Origin: JAGXTF01 sp040376005
GTDB taxonomy: Bacteria > Bacteroidota > Bacteroidia > NS11-12g > UBA955
DNA length: 30,225 nucleotides
NCBI GenBank assembly: GCA_040376005.1
Contig: JBEIRK010000015.1
Span: 1-30,225 of the forward strand
Direction of reading: 5' to 3'
Under the pieces are notes generated by a model. That model saw only the letters and a list, made by a program, of their open reading frames with translations. It ran no database searches and was not told where the DNA came from. How positions within the stretch are numbered: position 1 is the stretch's first letter; each line of letters begins with the position of its first letter. This document shows, one piece after another, positions 17,801-23,846 of this stretch. Both the position numbers and the translations under genes were made by a program.

Positions 17801-18316
17801 ATCCACTTACCTAGATTGGCACAAGCCGGACCTATTTATGGTTTGACGGCCATGGATTGCGATGGAAACGGTTTCTTAGATGTGCTAGGGGTCGGCAACT
17901 CTGGATCGCCACGTGTTACCCATGGTCGCGATGATGCGCTGAATGGCATAACGCTAATGAACACAAAAGGAAACCTAACAGCTGTCGATGGCTATAGCAA
18001 TGGTTTTGTTGTACCAGGAGATGCAAAATCACTGGTTCTTATGCCTTCGGCTAATGGACGTGCCTATGCAGTTGCAAGTCAGAATAATGGCAAAATGTTG
18101 AGCTTTGCCCTGAAAGCATCTAAAAAATTCTTTGCTGCGAAAGGTACCGAATTTAAGGCCATTGTAAAGCTCAAGAATGGCAGCAGCCGTATTGAAAACC
18201 TCACCTATGGCAGTGGGTATTTGAGTTGCAGCCAACCAGGTGTTTGGGCGGATGCATCTGTGTCTCAAGTTACTTTTACAGATTCAAAAGGCAACAGTAG
18301 AACTGTAAAACCATAG
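14825..18316 (+). CDS. ASPIC/UnbV and VCBS/FG-GAP repeat lipoprotein (double beta-propeller)
   Basis: Large envelope protein of the CRTAC1-like ASPIC/UnbV family, 1163 residues, of unknown precise role. The N-terminus is a signal sequence ending in Cys21 (NQSC), a weak lipobox, followed by acidic residues (Gly-Asp-Lys-Glu). The body holds 14 calcium-loop motifs of the type DxNxDGxxD. Seven lie from Asp73 to Asp474, then an ASPIC/UnbV domain at about residues 495-600 (IIWPGG near its end), then seven more from Asp647 to Asp1011. A seven-bladed propeller on each side of ASPIC is the simplest reading. Such proteins in Bacteroidota are often near SusC/SusD systems, but none is next to this gene. 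It has its own -7 element. The C-terminal 130 residues have no propeller motif. Confidence 0.88.
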   Translation: MKHQYLLYGALAWVMIVNQSCGDKENKTEAKIFELVQPENSGIDFTNIVPENDTLNQFTYHYLFNGNGVAAGDINNDGLTDLVFSGNAVPAKLYLNKGDFKFEDITQKAGLKTSGWMSGITMADVNNDGFIDIYISRSGPQNNIDAKRNLLFINNKNTTFTEKAKEWGVDDPGNATQAAFFDYDNDGDLDMYMGNHADRFFSDVNVPFTRNLHLDIHNQQHLYRNDGSKFTDVSEEAGIKSMGYCLSASVGDFNRDGFSDIYVCNDYHVPDYYFVNNGDGTFTESFNTYFKHSSTNSMGSDAADYNNDGWLDLMTLDMLADDPKRFMELGGPKDYDFIQLSLKNGYGHQVMKNNLQTNRGNGYFSDLAYLNGVAKTDWSWSPLFCDFDNDGLTDLFITNGYYRDVTNQDFQLFSNRKLQQTGQYALHKEILEKLPFERLSNFAYKNKGDYKFESVAEAWGLDDPTLSSGSAYADLNNDGRMDLIVCNQGDKAQLYKNIGTEGNWLKIKFKGNKNNKNGIGCKVMAELETGTRICEMQTTHGYQSCSEPVIHIGAGQQEKVKSLTIIWPGGAFEKLTDVTTNQVITADESKAAGTFAFSNEATYTFEELTASLGLDYVHKDGDNPDFKREPLLPHRFTRLGPGLASGDVNGDGLSDLFVTGSNAKESAGGRLYIQTADAKFKPSSSQPWASIHDVDMLGCLIFDADADGDNDIYMSAGGSEYQWPSDKYKHKIYINNGTGAFTEKADALPKDLNSSGSCATAGDYDNDGDLDLFVAGRLSPGNYPSLDIRSYLLRNDRGTFTDVTDYLAPLLKKPGMICAASFMDYNNDNKLDLVVAGEWMSIAFLQNTGDKFIFQGSLGTSEMPGWYNSILPVDIDNDGDLDLIAGNKGENSFIQARMEEPLKIYWTDLDNNGTTDLWMSYTRNSKDFPLFQLDEMGKAYPTFINPKFTTYADFSGKTVQEIFGTENSAKNQLRANNFSSLLLKNNGSNFEIIHLPRLAQAGPIYGLTAMDCDGNGFLDVLGVGNSGSPRVTHGRDDALNGITLMNTKGNLTAVDGYSNGFVVPGDAKSLVLMPSANGRAYAVASQNNGKMLSFALKASKKFFAAKGTEFKAIVKLKNGSSRIENLTYGSGYLSCSQPGVWADASVSQVTFTDSKGNSRTVKP

Positions 18317-18320
18317 TTTG

Positions 18321-18351
18321 TTGCACAGAAACAAAGAAAATCGTATATTTG
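18321..18351 (+). promoter_or_regulatory. Promoter of the 50-residue basic protein
   Basis: TTG at 18321-18323 and TATATTTG at 18344-18351 are 20 bases apart, matching both halves of the Bacteroidota consensus (TTG, then TAnnTTTG). It starts five bases after the preceding stop codon, so the small gene has its own transcript with a leader of about 20 bases. Confidence 0.78.
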
Positions 18352-18376
18352 CAGCCATTTTAATAAAAACACGATC

Positions 18377-18529
18377 ATGGGAGTTACCAGACTTAAAAGA
18401 AAAGAAGCTAAGAACCGCAGCCGCAGCAATAAAAGAGTGCAGGATATAAAAAGACTTCGCGCCGTAAAAAGCATTGTTTCTCCTTACAAAGGTGAAAGCG
18501 GAATCATTCTGGAAGACCAAGAAAACTAA
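18377..18529 (+). CDS. Small basic protein, 50 residues, unknown function
   Basis: A 50-codon frame from ATG 18377 to TAA 18529. I do not recognise the family firmly. Residues 1-38 are strongly basic (14 Lys/Arg, including RLKRKEAKNRSRSNKR), predicted to be helical and without hydrophobic or Cys motifs. Residues 40-50 are acidic. The charge pattern suggests an RNA- or ribosome-associated protein, which is inference only. It does not match bS21, bTHX or DUF4295 as I know them. Two things argue it is real: a full TTG/TATATTTG promoter just upstream and an intrinsic terminator 23 bases after its stop. There is no Shine-Dalgarno site. Confidence 0.78.
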   Translation: MGVTRLKRKEAKNRSRSNKRVQDIKRLRAVKSIVSPYKGESGIILEDQEN

Positions 18530-18552
18530 GACTCATTCTAAATTAATATATG

Positions 18553-18576
18553 AAAGGCCGCAAAAGCGGCCTTTTT
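18553..18576 (+). terminator. Rho-independent terminator after the small basic protein gene
   Basis: AAAGGCCGC (18553-18561) pairs exactly with GCGGCCTTT (18566-18574) around an AAAA loop, ending in a run of T. It closes a one-gene transcript. Confidence 0.9.
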
Positions 18577-18610
18577 CATTTTTATACCGCCAATTTCAAT
18601 ATTGAACTCC

Positions 18611-18618
18611 TATTTTTG
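18611..18618 (+). promoter_or_regulatory. -7 promoter element of the haloperoxidase-like gene (TATTTTTG)
   Basis: TATTTTTG fits TAnnTTTG and ends four bases before the ATG at 18623. It overlaps the upstream TTG-started reading, which argues against that longer start. The -33 TTG is not seen. Confidence 0.55.
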
Positions 18619-18622
18619 CTTT

Positions 18623-19939
18623 ATGAAGTGGAAAATCTTTATCCCAACTTGTTTTATCATCGTTCTTAGTGCTTGCACCAACAATAAGCCAAAAGGCAAA
18701 GTGATTCTCAATCACGATATTTTATCGGATTGTAATACCGCAATTCAAAATGCAATTGTAGTAGATCACGTAAGCGCACCCGCGGGCGGAAGAAGGTATT
18801 TCTATGCCTGTGTAGCAGCATATGAGTCTTTAGCTCCATTTTACCCTGAATACCAGTCCTTGGGAGGACAATTGAATACCTTAACGACAATCGCAGCCCC
18901 AGATACTTCAAAAGACTACTGTCTGGATCTTGTGGCGCTGGCAGCGCATACCTTCGCTAGTGATAGGTTGGTTTATAAGAAAGATTCTATTGCTTTTTAC
19001 CGTGAACGCAAATTGAAATGGTATAAGGAACGAATTAGCTCAGAACAATACGAGAATTCAATTGCTTGGGGCGATAGCGTAGGCATGCACATCGCACGTT
19101 GGGCCAGCAAAGATACCTTTGGGCTCATCCGTGGACGTGACTTTTATAACCCAAGTGGGGAAGCAGGTAAGTGGGAGCCAACTTCACCCGAGTTTGGAAG
19201 TGCAGTAGAACCCCACTGGAATCGCATCCGCCCAGCGGCAATTCCCAGGGCCTCTGCATTCTCTATTCCTGCACCAGAGCCTTTTTCCACGAGCAAAAGT
19301 TCACGTTTTTATCAAATCACCAAACAAGTATATGATGTGGTGGCTGAAAAAGATTCTTTGAAATTGCTCACTGCCAAATATTGGGACGACAATCCAAATA
19401 CGGTTTTGCATAAAGGCCATGTGACAATTAACCTATTGAAAGTGAGCCCAGCGGGTCACTGGTTAGGCATGTATTCAACCATAGCTAGGCAAAAAAAATA
19501 CTCTCTTATGCAGAGTGCAGAAGGATTTGCACGTTTTTCCGCAGTAATTCATGATGCTTTCGTAGCATGCTGGGATGCAAAGTATAAATACGATTATATA
19601 AGACCAGAAACTGCAATACGCCAACTCATCGACTCTTCGTGGTCATCACCCATACAAACTCCTGCTTTCCCTGAATATCCAAGTGGACACTCTGTAGTCT
19701 CTACTGCTGTGGGCACTTTAAGTGATTCATATTTTGGAAATTATGCCTTTATTGACTCTGCTGAATATGAATTTGGATTGGGTACAAGAAAGTTTAATGG
19801 TATTCTCGATGCTTCCAAAGAAGCATGTATAAGCAGGCTTTATGGAGGGATTCACTTTATTGATGGTATAGAAAATGGCAAACTACTCGGAAAACAAATT
19901 GCCGAGTATCATCTTAAATACTTGAAAACCAAGAAGTAA
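18623..19939 (+). CDS. Vanadium-dependent haloperoxidase / PAP2-like lipoprotein
   Basis: Predicted periplasmic or outer-membrane lipoprotein of the vanadium haloperoxidase/PAP2 phosphatase superfamily, 438 residues. The ATG at 18623 gives a signal peptide ending LSAC (Cys18). A longer frame from a TTG at 18602 would hide the signal and overlap the -7 element. The vanadate/phosphate site is visible: Lys320 with Arg327-Pro328 (KYKYDYIRP), Pro-Ser354-Gly355-His356 (PSGH) and Ser404-Arg405 with His411 (SRLYGGIH). The usual Asp after that His is shifted: HFID has Asp at +3 where the classic pattern has +4. Whether it oxidises halide or removes phosphate cannot be told from sequence. It is probably a single-gene unit. 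Confidence 0.88.
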   Translation: MKWKIFIPTCFIIVLSACTNNKPKGKVILNHDILSDCNTAIQNAIVVDHVSAPAGGRRYFYACVAAYESLAPFYPEYQSLGGQLNTLTTIAAPDTSKDYCLDLVALAAHTFASDRLVYKKDSIAFYRERKLKWYKERISSEQYENSIAWGDSVGMHIARWASKDTFGLIRGRDFYNPSGEAGKWEPTSPEFGSAVEPHWNRIRPAAIPRASAFSIPAPEPFSTSKSSRFYQITKQVYDVVAEKDSLKLLTAKYWDDNPNTVLHKGHVTINLLKVSPAGHWLGMYSTIARQKKYSLMQSAEGFARFSAVIHDAFVACWDAKYKYDYIRPETAIRQLIDSSWSSPIQTPAFPEYPSGHSVVSTAVGTLSDSYFGNYAFIDSAEYEFGLGTRKFNGILDASKEACISRLYGGIHFIDGIENGKLLGKQIAEYHLKYLKTKK

Positions 19940-19971
19940 GGATATTCGCCATAAAAAATAATTGCTGGGTG

Positions 19972-20003
19972 TTGTATTTATCAACACACTGTACATATCT
20001 TTG
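19972..20003 (+). promoter_or_regulatory. Promoter of the DUF4382 gene
   Basis: TTG at 19972-19974 and TATCTTTG at 19996-20003, 21 bases apart, fit the Bacteroidota promoter consensus. The predicted start leaves a leader of roughly ten bases that includes the GGAGG site. Confidence 0.75.
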
Positions 20004-20010
20004 TGATAAC

Positions 20011-20015
20011 GGAGG
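20011..20015 (+). promoter_or_regulatory. Shine-Dalgarno site GGAGG of the DUF4382 gene
   Basis: GGAGG ends three bases before the ATG at 20019. The spacing is short, but the match is strong for this phylum and fixes the start codon. Confidence 0.5.
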
Positions 20016-20018
20016 ATT

Positions 20019-20528
20019 ATGAAACAACTTTACACCATTGCTCTGGCAGGCATGGCGTATCTGTTAACAGCAACTGGCTGTAAGCAAGCGCAAAATTGTA
20101 CATTAAATGTGCACCTGACAGGAGCTCCTGGAGATTTTCAGGAAGTGAACGTAGAAATTAAGGAAGTTTGGGTTAAACTGTACAAGGAGAACACAGGTTG
20201 GTTTCTTTTAAAAACCAATAAACATGTGTACAACCTTACACGGCTTCAACAAGGAAAGGATACCATCTTGGCAACAGGTGTGTTACCACAATCTGAAATT
20301 AAAGAGATTCGATTGGTCCTTGGAGAAGAAAACAGTGTAAGAACTAAAGGCAGTAATTACCCTTTGGCCATCTCACGTGGAGCTGAAGCAGGTTTGAGAA
20401 TTCAAACCAGGGTTCCATTGGTTGGCGCACAAGATCGTCTTACTATCGACTTTGATGCAGCTGCATCTATTTCAGAAGATGGTGAGGACGCTTACAAACT
20501 TGTACCATTACTCAAGTTAGCAAACTAA
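20019..20528 (+). CDS. DUF4382 domain lipoprotein
   Basis: A 169-residue secreted lipoprotein with a signal peptide ending ATGC (Cys21). It then forms one DUF4382-like domain: LNVHLTGAPGDFQEVNVEIKEV near the start, VYNLTRLQQGKDTIL in the middle, and SEIKEIRLVLGEEN followed by IDFDAAASI near the end. The family has a beta-sandwich look and no known enzymatic activity. A full promoter, a strong Shine-Dalgarno site and a terminator make it a one-gene unit. It converges with the large - strand gene. Confidence 0.85.
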   Translation: MKQLYTIALAGMAYLLTATGCKQAQNCTLNVHLTGAPGDFQEVNVEIKEVWVKLYKENTGWFLLKTNKHVYNLTRLQQGKDTILATGVLPQSEIKEIRLVLGEENSVRTKGSNYPLAISRGAEAGLRIQTRVPLVGAQDRLTIDFDAAASISEDGEDAYKLVPLLKLAN

Positions 20529-20548
20529 GGTACACGATTTTGACTCAG

Positions 20549-20584
20549 GGAAAGGGGCTGGGAGGGAGCCTCTTTCCTTTTTTT
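20549..20584 (+). terminator. Rho-independent terminator after the DUF4382 gene
   Basis: GGAAAGGGGCT (20549-20559) pairs with AGCCTCTTTCC (20567-20577), with one G-U pair, around a seven-base G-rich loop, followed by seven T. On the - strand there is no T-run after the stem, so it serves the + strand gene. I see no clear terminator for the - strand gene. Confidence 0.88.
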
Positions 20585-20618
20585 ATGCCGTTTTATTTTT
20601 GGTTTGCTGATTATGTTT

Positions 20619-23600
20619 TCAGAAATCAAATCCCAATGACAAGTAATTCATTGGTTTGTGCCAGGTGTTTTCTAGATATCCCTTTGCACGATCAAATTTT
20701 AAAAAGTAACCCAGAAAACGTGTTCGAACCCCAAATCCAACACCGATCGCAAGAGGACTCCTACTTGATGTTACTGATAAATCGTAATTGGGTGTGCTCA
20801 CATACACCGTATTAAATGGGTTCGCAGGATCTGAAGGCTTGATTCCCACAAAGGCTGTCCCACAATCTACAAACCCAGTAACGGTAAAATTCTTGAAGAA
20901 TTCAGATTCTAGCGGTCTTGAAACCAATGTTTGCACCAAGGGTACTCTCAATTCTACATTACCGAGCACATAATTTGAGCCTACCCGGACCCCACGTGAA
21001 AATCCCCTAAGCTGGCTTACCCACTGTTGGAACATATAAGGCGTGGGAGAGAAGGTTGGAATACCTGCCTCAAACTGATTTTTGGCGGTCCAGTTTTCCA
21101 TGCCTCCCAAATAATATGCAACCTTGCCATTGCCAAGGCCGTAGGCAGCAGAAAGTCTACTTGCTAAGGTAATGTTCTGCCAAAGCGGTAAATACCAGCG
21201 TATATCGCCAAATAGATTGGCTACAGTCAATTTATCAATTCCCGAATGTATGGTTTCTATTCCCCCTTTACCGCGTATTCCATGCATCATGTTTAATCCT
21301 GCCGATTCCGTGTTGTCCCAAACAAACTCAATATTTAACGTAGGATAGGTTTTCTTAATATCTGGCGTATTGAGTTGTACCTGTTCCGAGCCTTTTGTGC
21401 CCTGAAACTCTTGTCTTACTCCTGGAGAAATACTAAATCTGGCTTTCTCATTGATTGGGTATGATGCCACGTAAGACAACTGCGTACTTAAATGTTGTTT
21501 AAGTGTGCTCCTGCTTTCATCGTATTTACGCAGATGCCTTCCGATGATAATTTCATGGTCCGTGCGGTATTTTAAAATAGCAAATCGAGCCATATAATCG
21601 GATATGTATAAATCCAAACTGCTTCTGAAGCTGCCTTCGACAATGTAGTTTTTCAAAATATCCGATAAGGATACTTTAACATATGGCATCACCACTGGGT
21701 TGCGCAGGGCTTCTTTTTGAATAAAATTACTTTGAATGCAACTGCCTAAGGTTCTGTTTTCAGATTGAGAAACCAAAAAATCGGGTTGCAACGTATTGAT
21801 AAAACGCCCAATCTTAAAATCCTGCTGCTCCTGCGCACCGTCGTTTGGAATGCGGTTGTCCCCTAAATAATCGACAATCGGAAATCCTGTCTGATAGGTG
21901 AAATTCCTCATAACACTGTCCACTTGGACGTAGGCTACAGAATCCTTCGATCCAAAAAGGGGTGAGCTTTCTGAAAGGGATGGATTGTTAAAGAGAGAAT
22001 CCAAATTGCCAATGCTTGATTTCCATGCACGGGTATACACCACAACACTTTCACTGAGTGGATTTTCTGGAACAGCAGAGGTGAAAATGTGGTAATTCCC
22101 TGCAACTCGAATCATTTCTGCTAAAGTTTTGCCATCCGCAGCAATGCGCTGCACATCAATGCCTAGTTTATAGTTGGTTTGTCCGAGAACACTACCGCTG
22201 TCTGTATTCAAAGCATATGCATTGAAAATTCCAGAAACATCTGCTAAAAATCCAAGGGTTTTGTTTGAGTAGGATATGAGTGATTTTATTTTAATGGGCT
22301 TGCCAAACCCGGTGATACTGCGGCTGCTTTGGTTGCTGTATTCAAAAATGTTCCAAACCGATGAAAGGAAGTCTATAGTTAAACTATCGTTTATAGGCCT
22401 GTTCGATATATAAGTGATAACGCCATCTTCACGGTATATGCCACCGTGGTCAAAATAATAATCCTGGGTGAGTTGATTTATGGTTTTTTCCGATAGGCTA
22501 TACGTATATAGGTCCGTGTTCCCACTTTGTGTTGCAGATATTAAAAGTTCATTTCCGTCCGGATGTATTGAGAAATCCACAATGCCCGAAAATTCAGGAA
22601 ACCTACGGATGAGCTCAACATGCTCATTCTTGTAGGCCATAAACTGATAATTGCCCCCTTCATATGTAGCAAAATAGAGAGAGTTGTCTTTGGGGTTCCA
22701 ATGAATACTTGGAAATCCTAAGTCAGGCACCTGATTCCGCACTTTGCCGCCACCCTTATACACCAACTGCACCTTTTGGCTTTGCAATTCAAATATCCAT
22801 ATATCAAACAAGCCTTGTGTGTTGGTAACGATGGCTACTTTTTGTCCATCCGGACTCAATGCCATATCCGTATGGTTTTTTCGGGCAATTTTTCCAGGTG
22901 TATTGGCGGTGCCATTGGGCATGTTTTCGGGAATGTTGGCAAACAGTGCCCTGCTGTAAAATTCCCTCCACTCGTTTAGAAATTCGCGCATGTTGCGCTG
23001 AGTGTGAAAATAGATGCTTGCTTCTGCACTATGGGTATAGCGGGCAATGAACATTAAGGTACCCACAGATTCTGGTCCATATGCCTCAATCAAGTAACGC
23101 CAAATACTAGAGCCAGCGAGTATGGTTTCTTCTGTACTTAAAGAATTAAAGTTAGAAAAAGAATGCGTAGTGAACGCATCCATTAAACTATTTTCCTGCT
23201 CCGCCGACCAGCCTTGGGATAAAAAGGTACTTAAACCTTCTGTGAACCACAAGGGCAATTGCGGTGAACGTACACTCTCAAATCGGTCTTGCAGTGTGCC
23301 GCCATGCATCATTTCCCGGACGATAATATCGCAAACAGCTTTTTTAATTTGTCTCTCTAAATCACTGTAGTCCCCATTGAAATATACCGAGCTTACATCC
23401 TTGGGAATCATTAAAAATCCACCAGCGCTATGTTGTGGATTTTCATAACCAATATTGCTTTGCCTGTAATCTGTGAGGTTTTTAAACAACACAATTTGCA
23501 TGGTTCCGCCATATTTGTAGCTAAGATAGGCCTCCACTTGCTGCAATGAAAGGATTGCCGTTTTTAAAGCCCTACTGGCCAATTCATCTTCTGTATCGTA

Positions 23601-23756
23601 ATAAATGATATCCTGATTTTCGAAACTGGTCTTTTTCCAATCGAATTTTCTATATTGAACTCTATTCTGCCCAAAATCTGCATAATAGCCCTGCGCAAGC
23701 AACTGTGAGTGTATAAAAACAAAGAATAAAACTGCCCAACACAACCGCTTCATCAT
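20619..23756 (-). CDS. Secreted peptidase-MA-like / TolB-like propeller / outer-membrane barrel protein
   Basis: A 1045-residue exported protein with three regions. The ATG at 23756 gives a signal peptide (MMKRLCWAVLFFVFIHS, then LLAQ); the longer frame to 23795 would run across the promoter. Residues about 30-260 resemble a gluzincin peptidase (peptidase-MA-like) with IYYDTEDELASRAL, VREMMHGG and LPLWFTEGLSTF. The zinc motif is degenerate, Arg147-Glu-Met-Met-His151 instead of HExxH, with the third-ligand-like Glu173 22 residues on. Residues about 280-560 hold PD40/TolB-like propeller repeats (MALSPDGQKVAIVTN, FSIHPDGNELLISATQSG). The last third is beta-rich and ends in SLGFDF with a terminal Phe, as in outer-membrane barrels. 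Related Bacteroidota proteins are uncharacterised. It diverges from rocD. Confidence 0.82.
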   Translation of the reverse strand: MMKRLCWAVLFFVFIHSQLLAQGYYADFGQNRVQYRKFDWKKTSFENQDIIYYDTEDELASRALKTAILSLQQVEAYLSYKYGGTMQIVLFKNLTDYRQSNIGYENPQHSAGGFLMIPKDVSSVYFNGDYSDLERQIKKAVCDIIVREMMHGGTLQDRFESVRSPQLPLWFTEGLSTFLSQGWSAEQENSLMDAFTTHSFSNFNSLSTEETILAGSSIWRYLIEAYGPESVGTLMFIARYTHSAEASIYFHTQRNMREFLNEWREFYSRALFANIPENMPNGTANTPGKIARKNHTDMALSPDGQKVAIVTNTQGLFDIWIFELQSQKVQLVYKGGGKVRNQVPDLGFPSIHWNPKDNSLYFATYEGGNYQFMAYKNEHVELIRRFPEFSGIVDFSIHPDGNELLISATQSGNTDLYTYSLSEKTINQLTQDYYFDHGGIYREDGVITYISNRPINDSLTIDFLSSVWNIFEYSNQSSRSITGFGKPIKIKSLISYSNKTLGFLADVSGIFNAYALNTDSGSVLGQTNYKLGIDVQRIAADGKTLAEMIRVAGNYHIFTSAVPENPLSESVVVYTRAWKSSIGNLDSLFNNPSLSESSPLFGSKDSVAYVQVDSVMRNFTYQTGFPIVDYLGDNRIPNDGAQEQQDFKIGRFINTLQPDFLVSQSENRTLGSCIQSNFIQKEALRNPVVMPYVKVSLSDILKNYIVEGSFRSSLDLYISDYMARFAILKYRTDHEIIIGRHLRKYDESRSTLKQHLSTQLSYVASYPINEKARFSISPGVRQEFQGTKGSEQVQLNTPDIKKTYPTLNIEFVWDNTESAGLNMMHGIRGKGGIETIHSGIDKLTVANLFGDIRWYLPLWQNITLASRLSAAYGLGNGKVAYYLGGMENWTAKNQFEAGIPTFSPTPYMFQQWVSQLRGFSRGVRVGSNYVLGNVELRVPLVQTLVSRPLESEFFKNFTVTGFVDCGTAFVGIKPSDPANPFNTVYVSTPNYDLSVTSSRSPLAIGVGFGVRTRFLGYFLKFDRAKGYLENTWHKPMNYLSLGFDF

Positions 23757-23764
23757 ACTTATTT

Positions 23765-23795
23765 CAAACTTATAACAATAGCGCGATAAAATCAA
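23765..23795 (-). promoter_or_regulatory. Promoter of the - strand propeller/barrel gene
   Basis: On the - strand, TTG (23795-23793) and TAAGTTTG (23772-23765) are exactly 20 bases apart, matching both consensus halves. Eight bases separate the -7 element from the ATG at 23756, which supports that start and implies a very short or absent leader. Confidence 0.78.
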
Positions 23796-23815
23796 TGTAT
23801 CTGCATTGTAAATAT

Positions 23816-23823
23816 TATTTTTG
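23816..23823 (+). promoter_or_regulatory. rocD promoter -7 element (TATTTTTG)
   Basis: TATTTTTG fits TAnnTTTG and ends 23 bases before the rocD ATG. A TTG at the right -33 distance is not seen. It shares the 90-base divergent gap with the - strand promoter. Confidence 0.6.
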
Positions 23824-23846
23824 CAGTTCTAATTGCACTTTAATAA

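Noticed and set aside
18602..18622. TTG-started upstream extension of the haloperoxidase-like gene
   Set aside because: The segment contains the -7 element TATTTTTG and the ATG at 18623 starts a good lipoprotein signal.
20540..20815. A + strand ORF of 91 codons overlapping the - strand barrel gene
   Set aside because: It starts in the terminator of the DUF4382 gene and runs antisense to the barrel end. No promoter, ribosome site or domain supports it.
23757..23795. 13-residue extension of the - strand propeller/barrel protein
   Set aside because: It covers the complete promoter. The signal peptide begins at the Met-Met at 23756.
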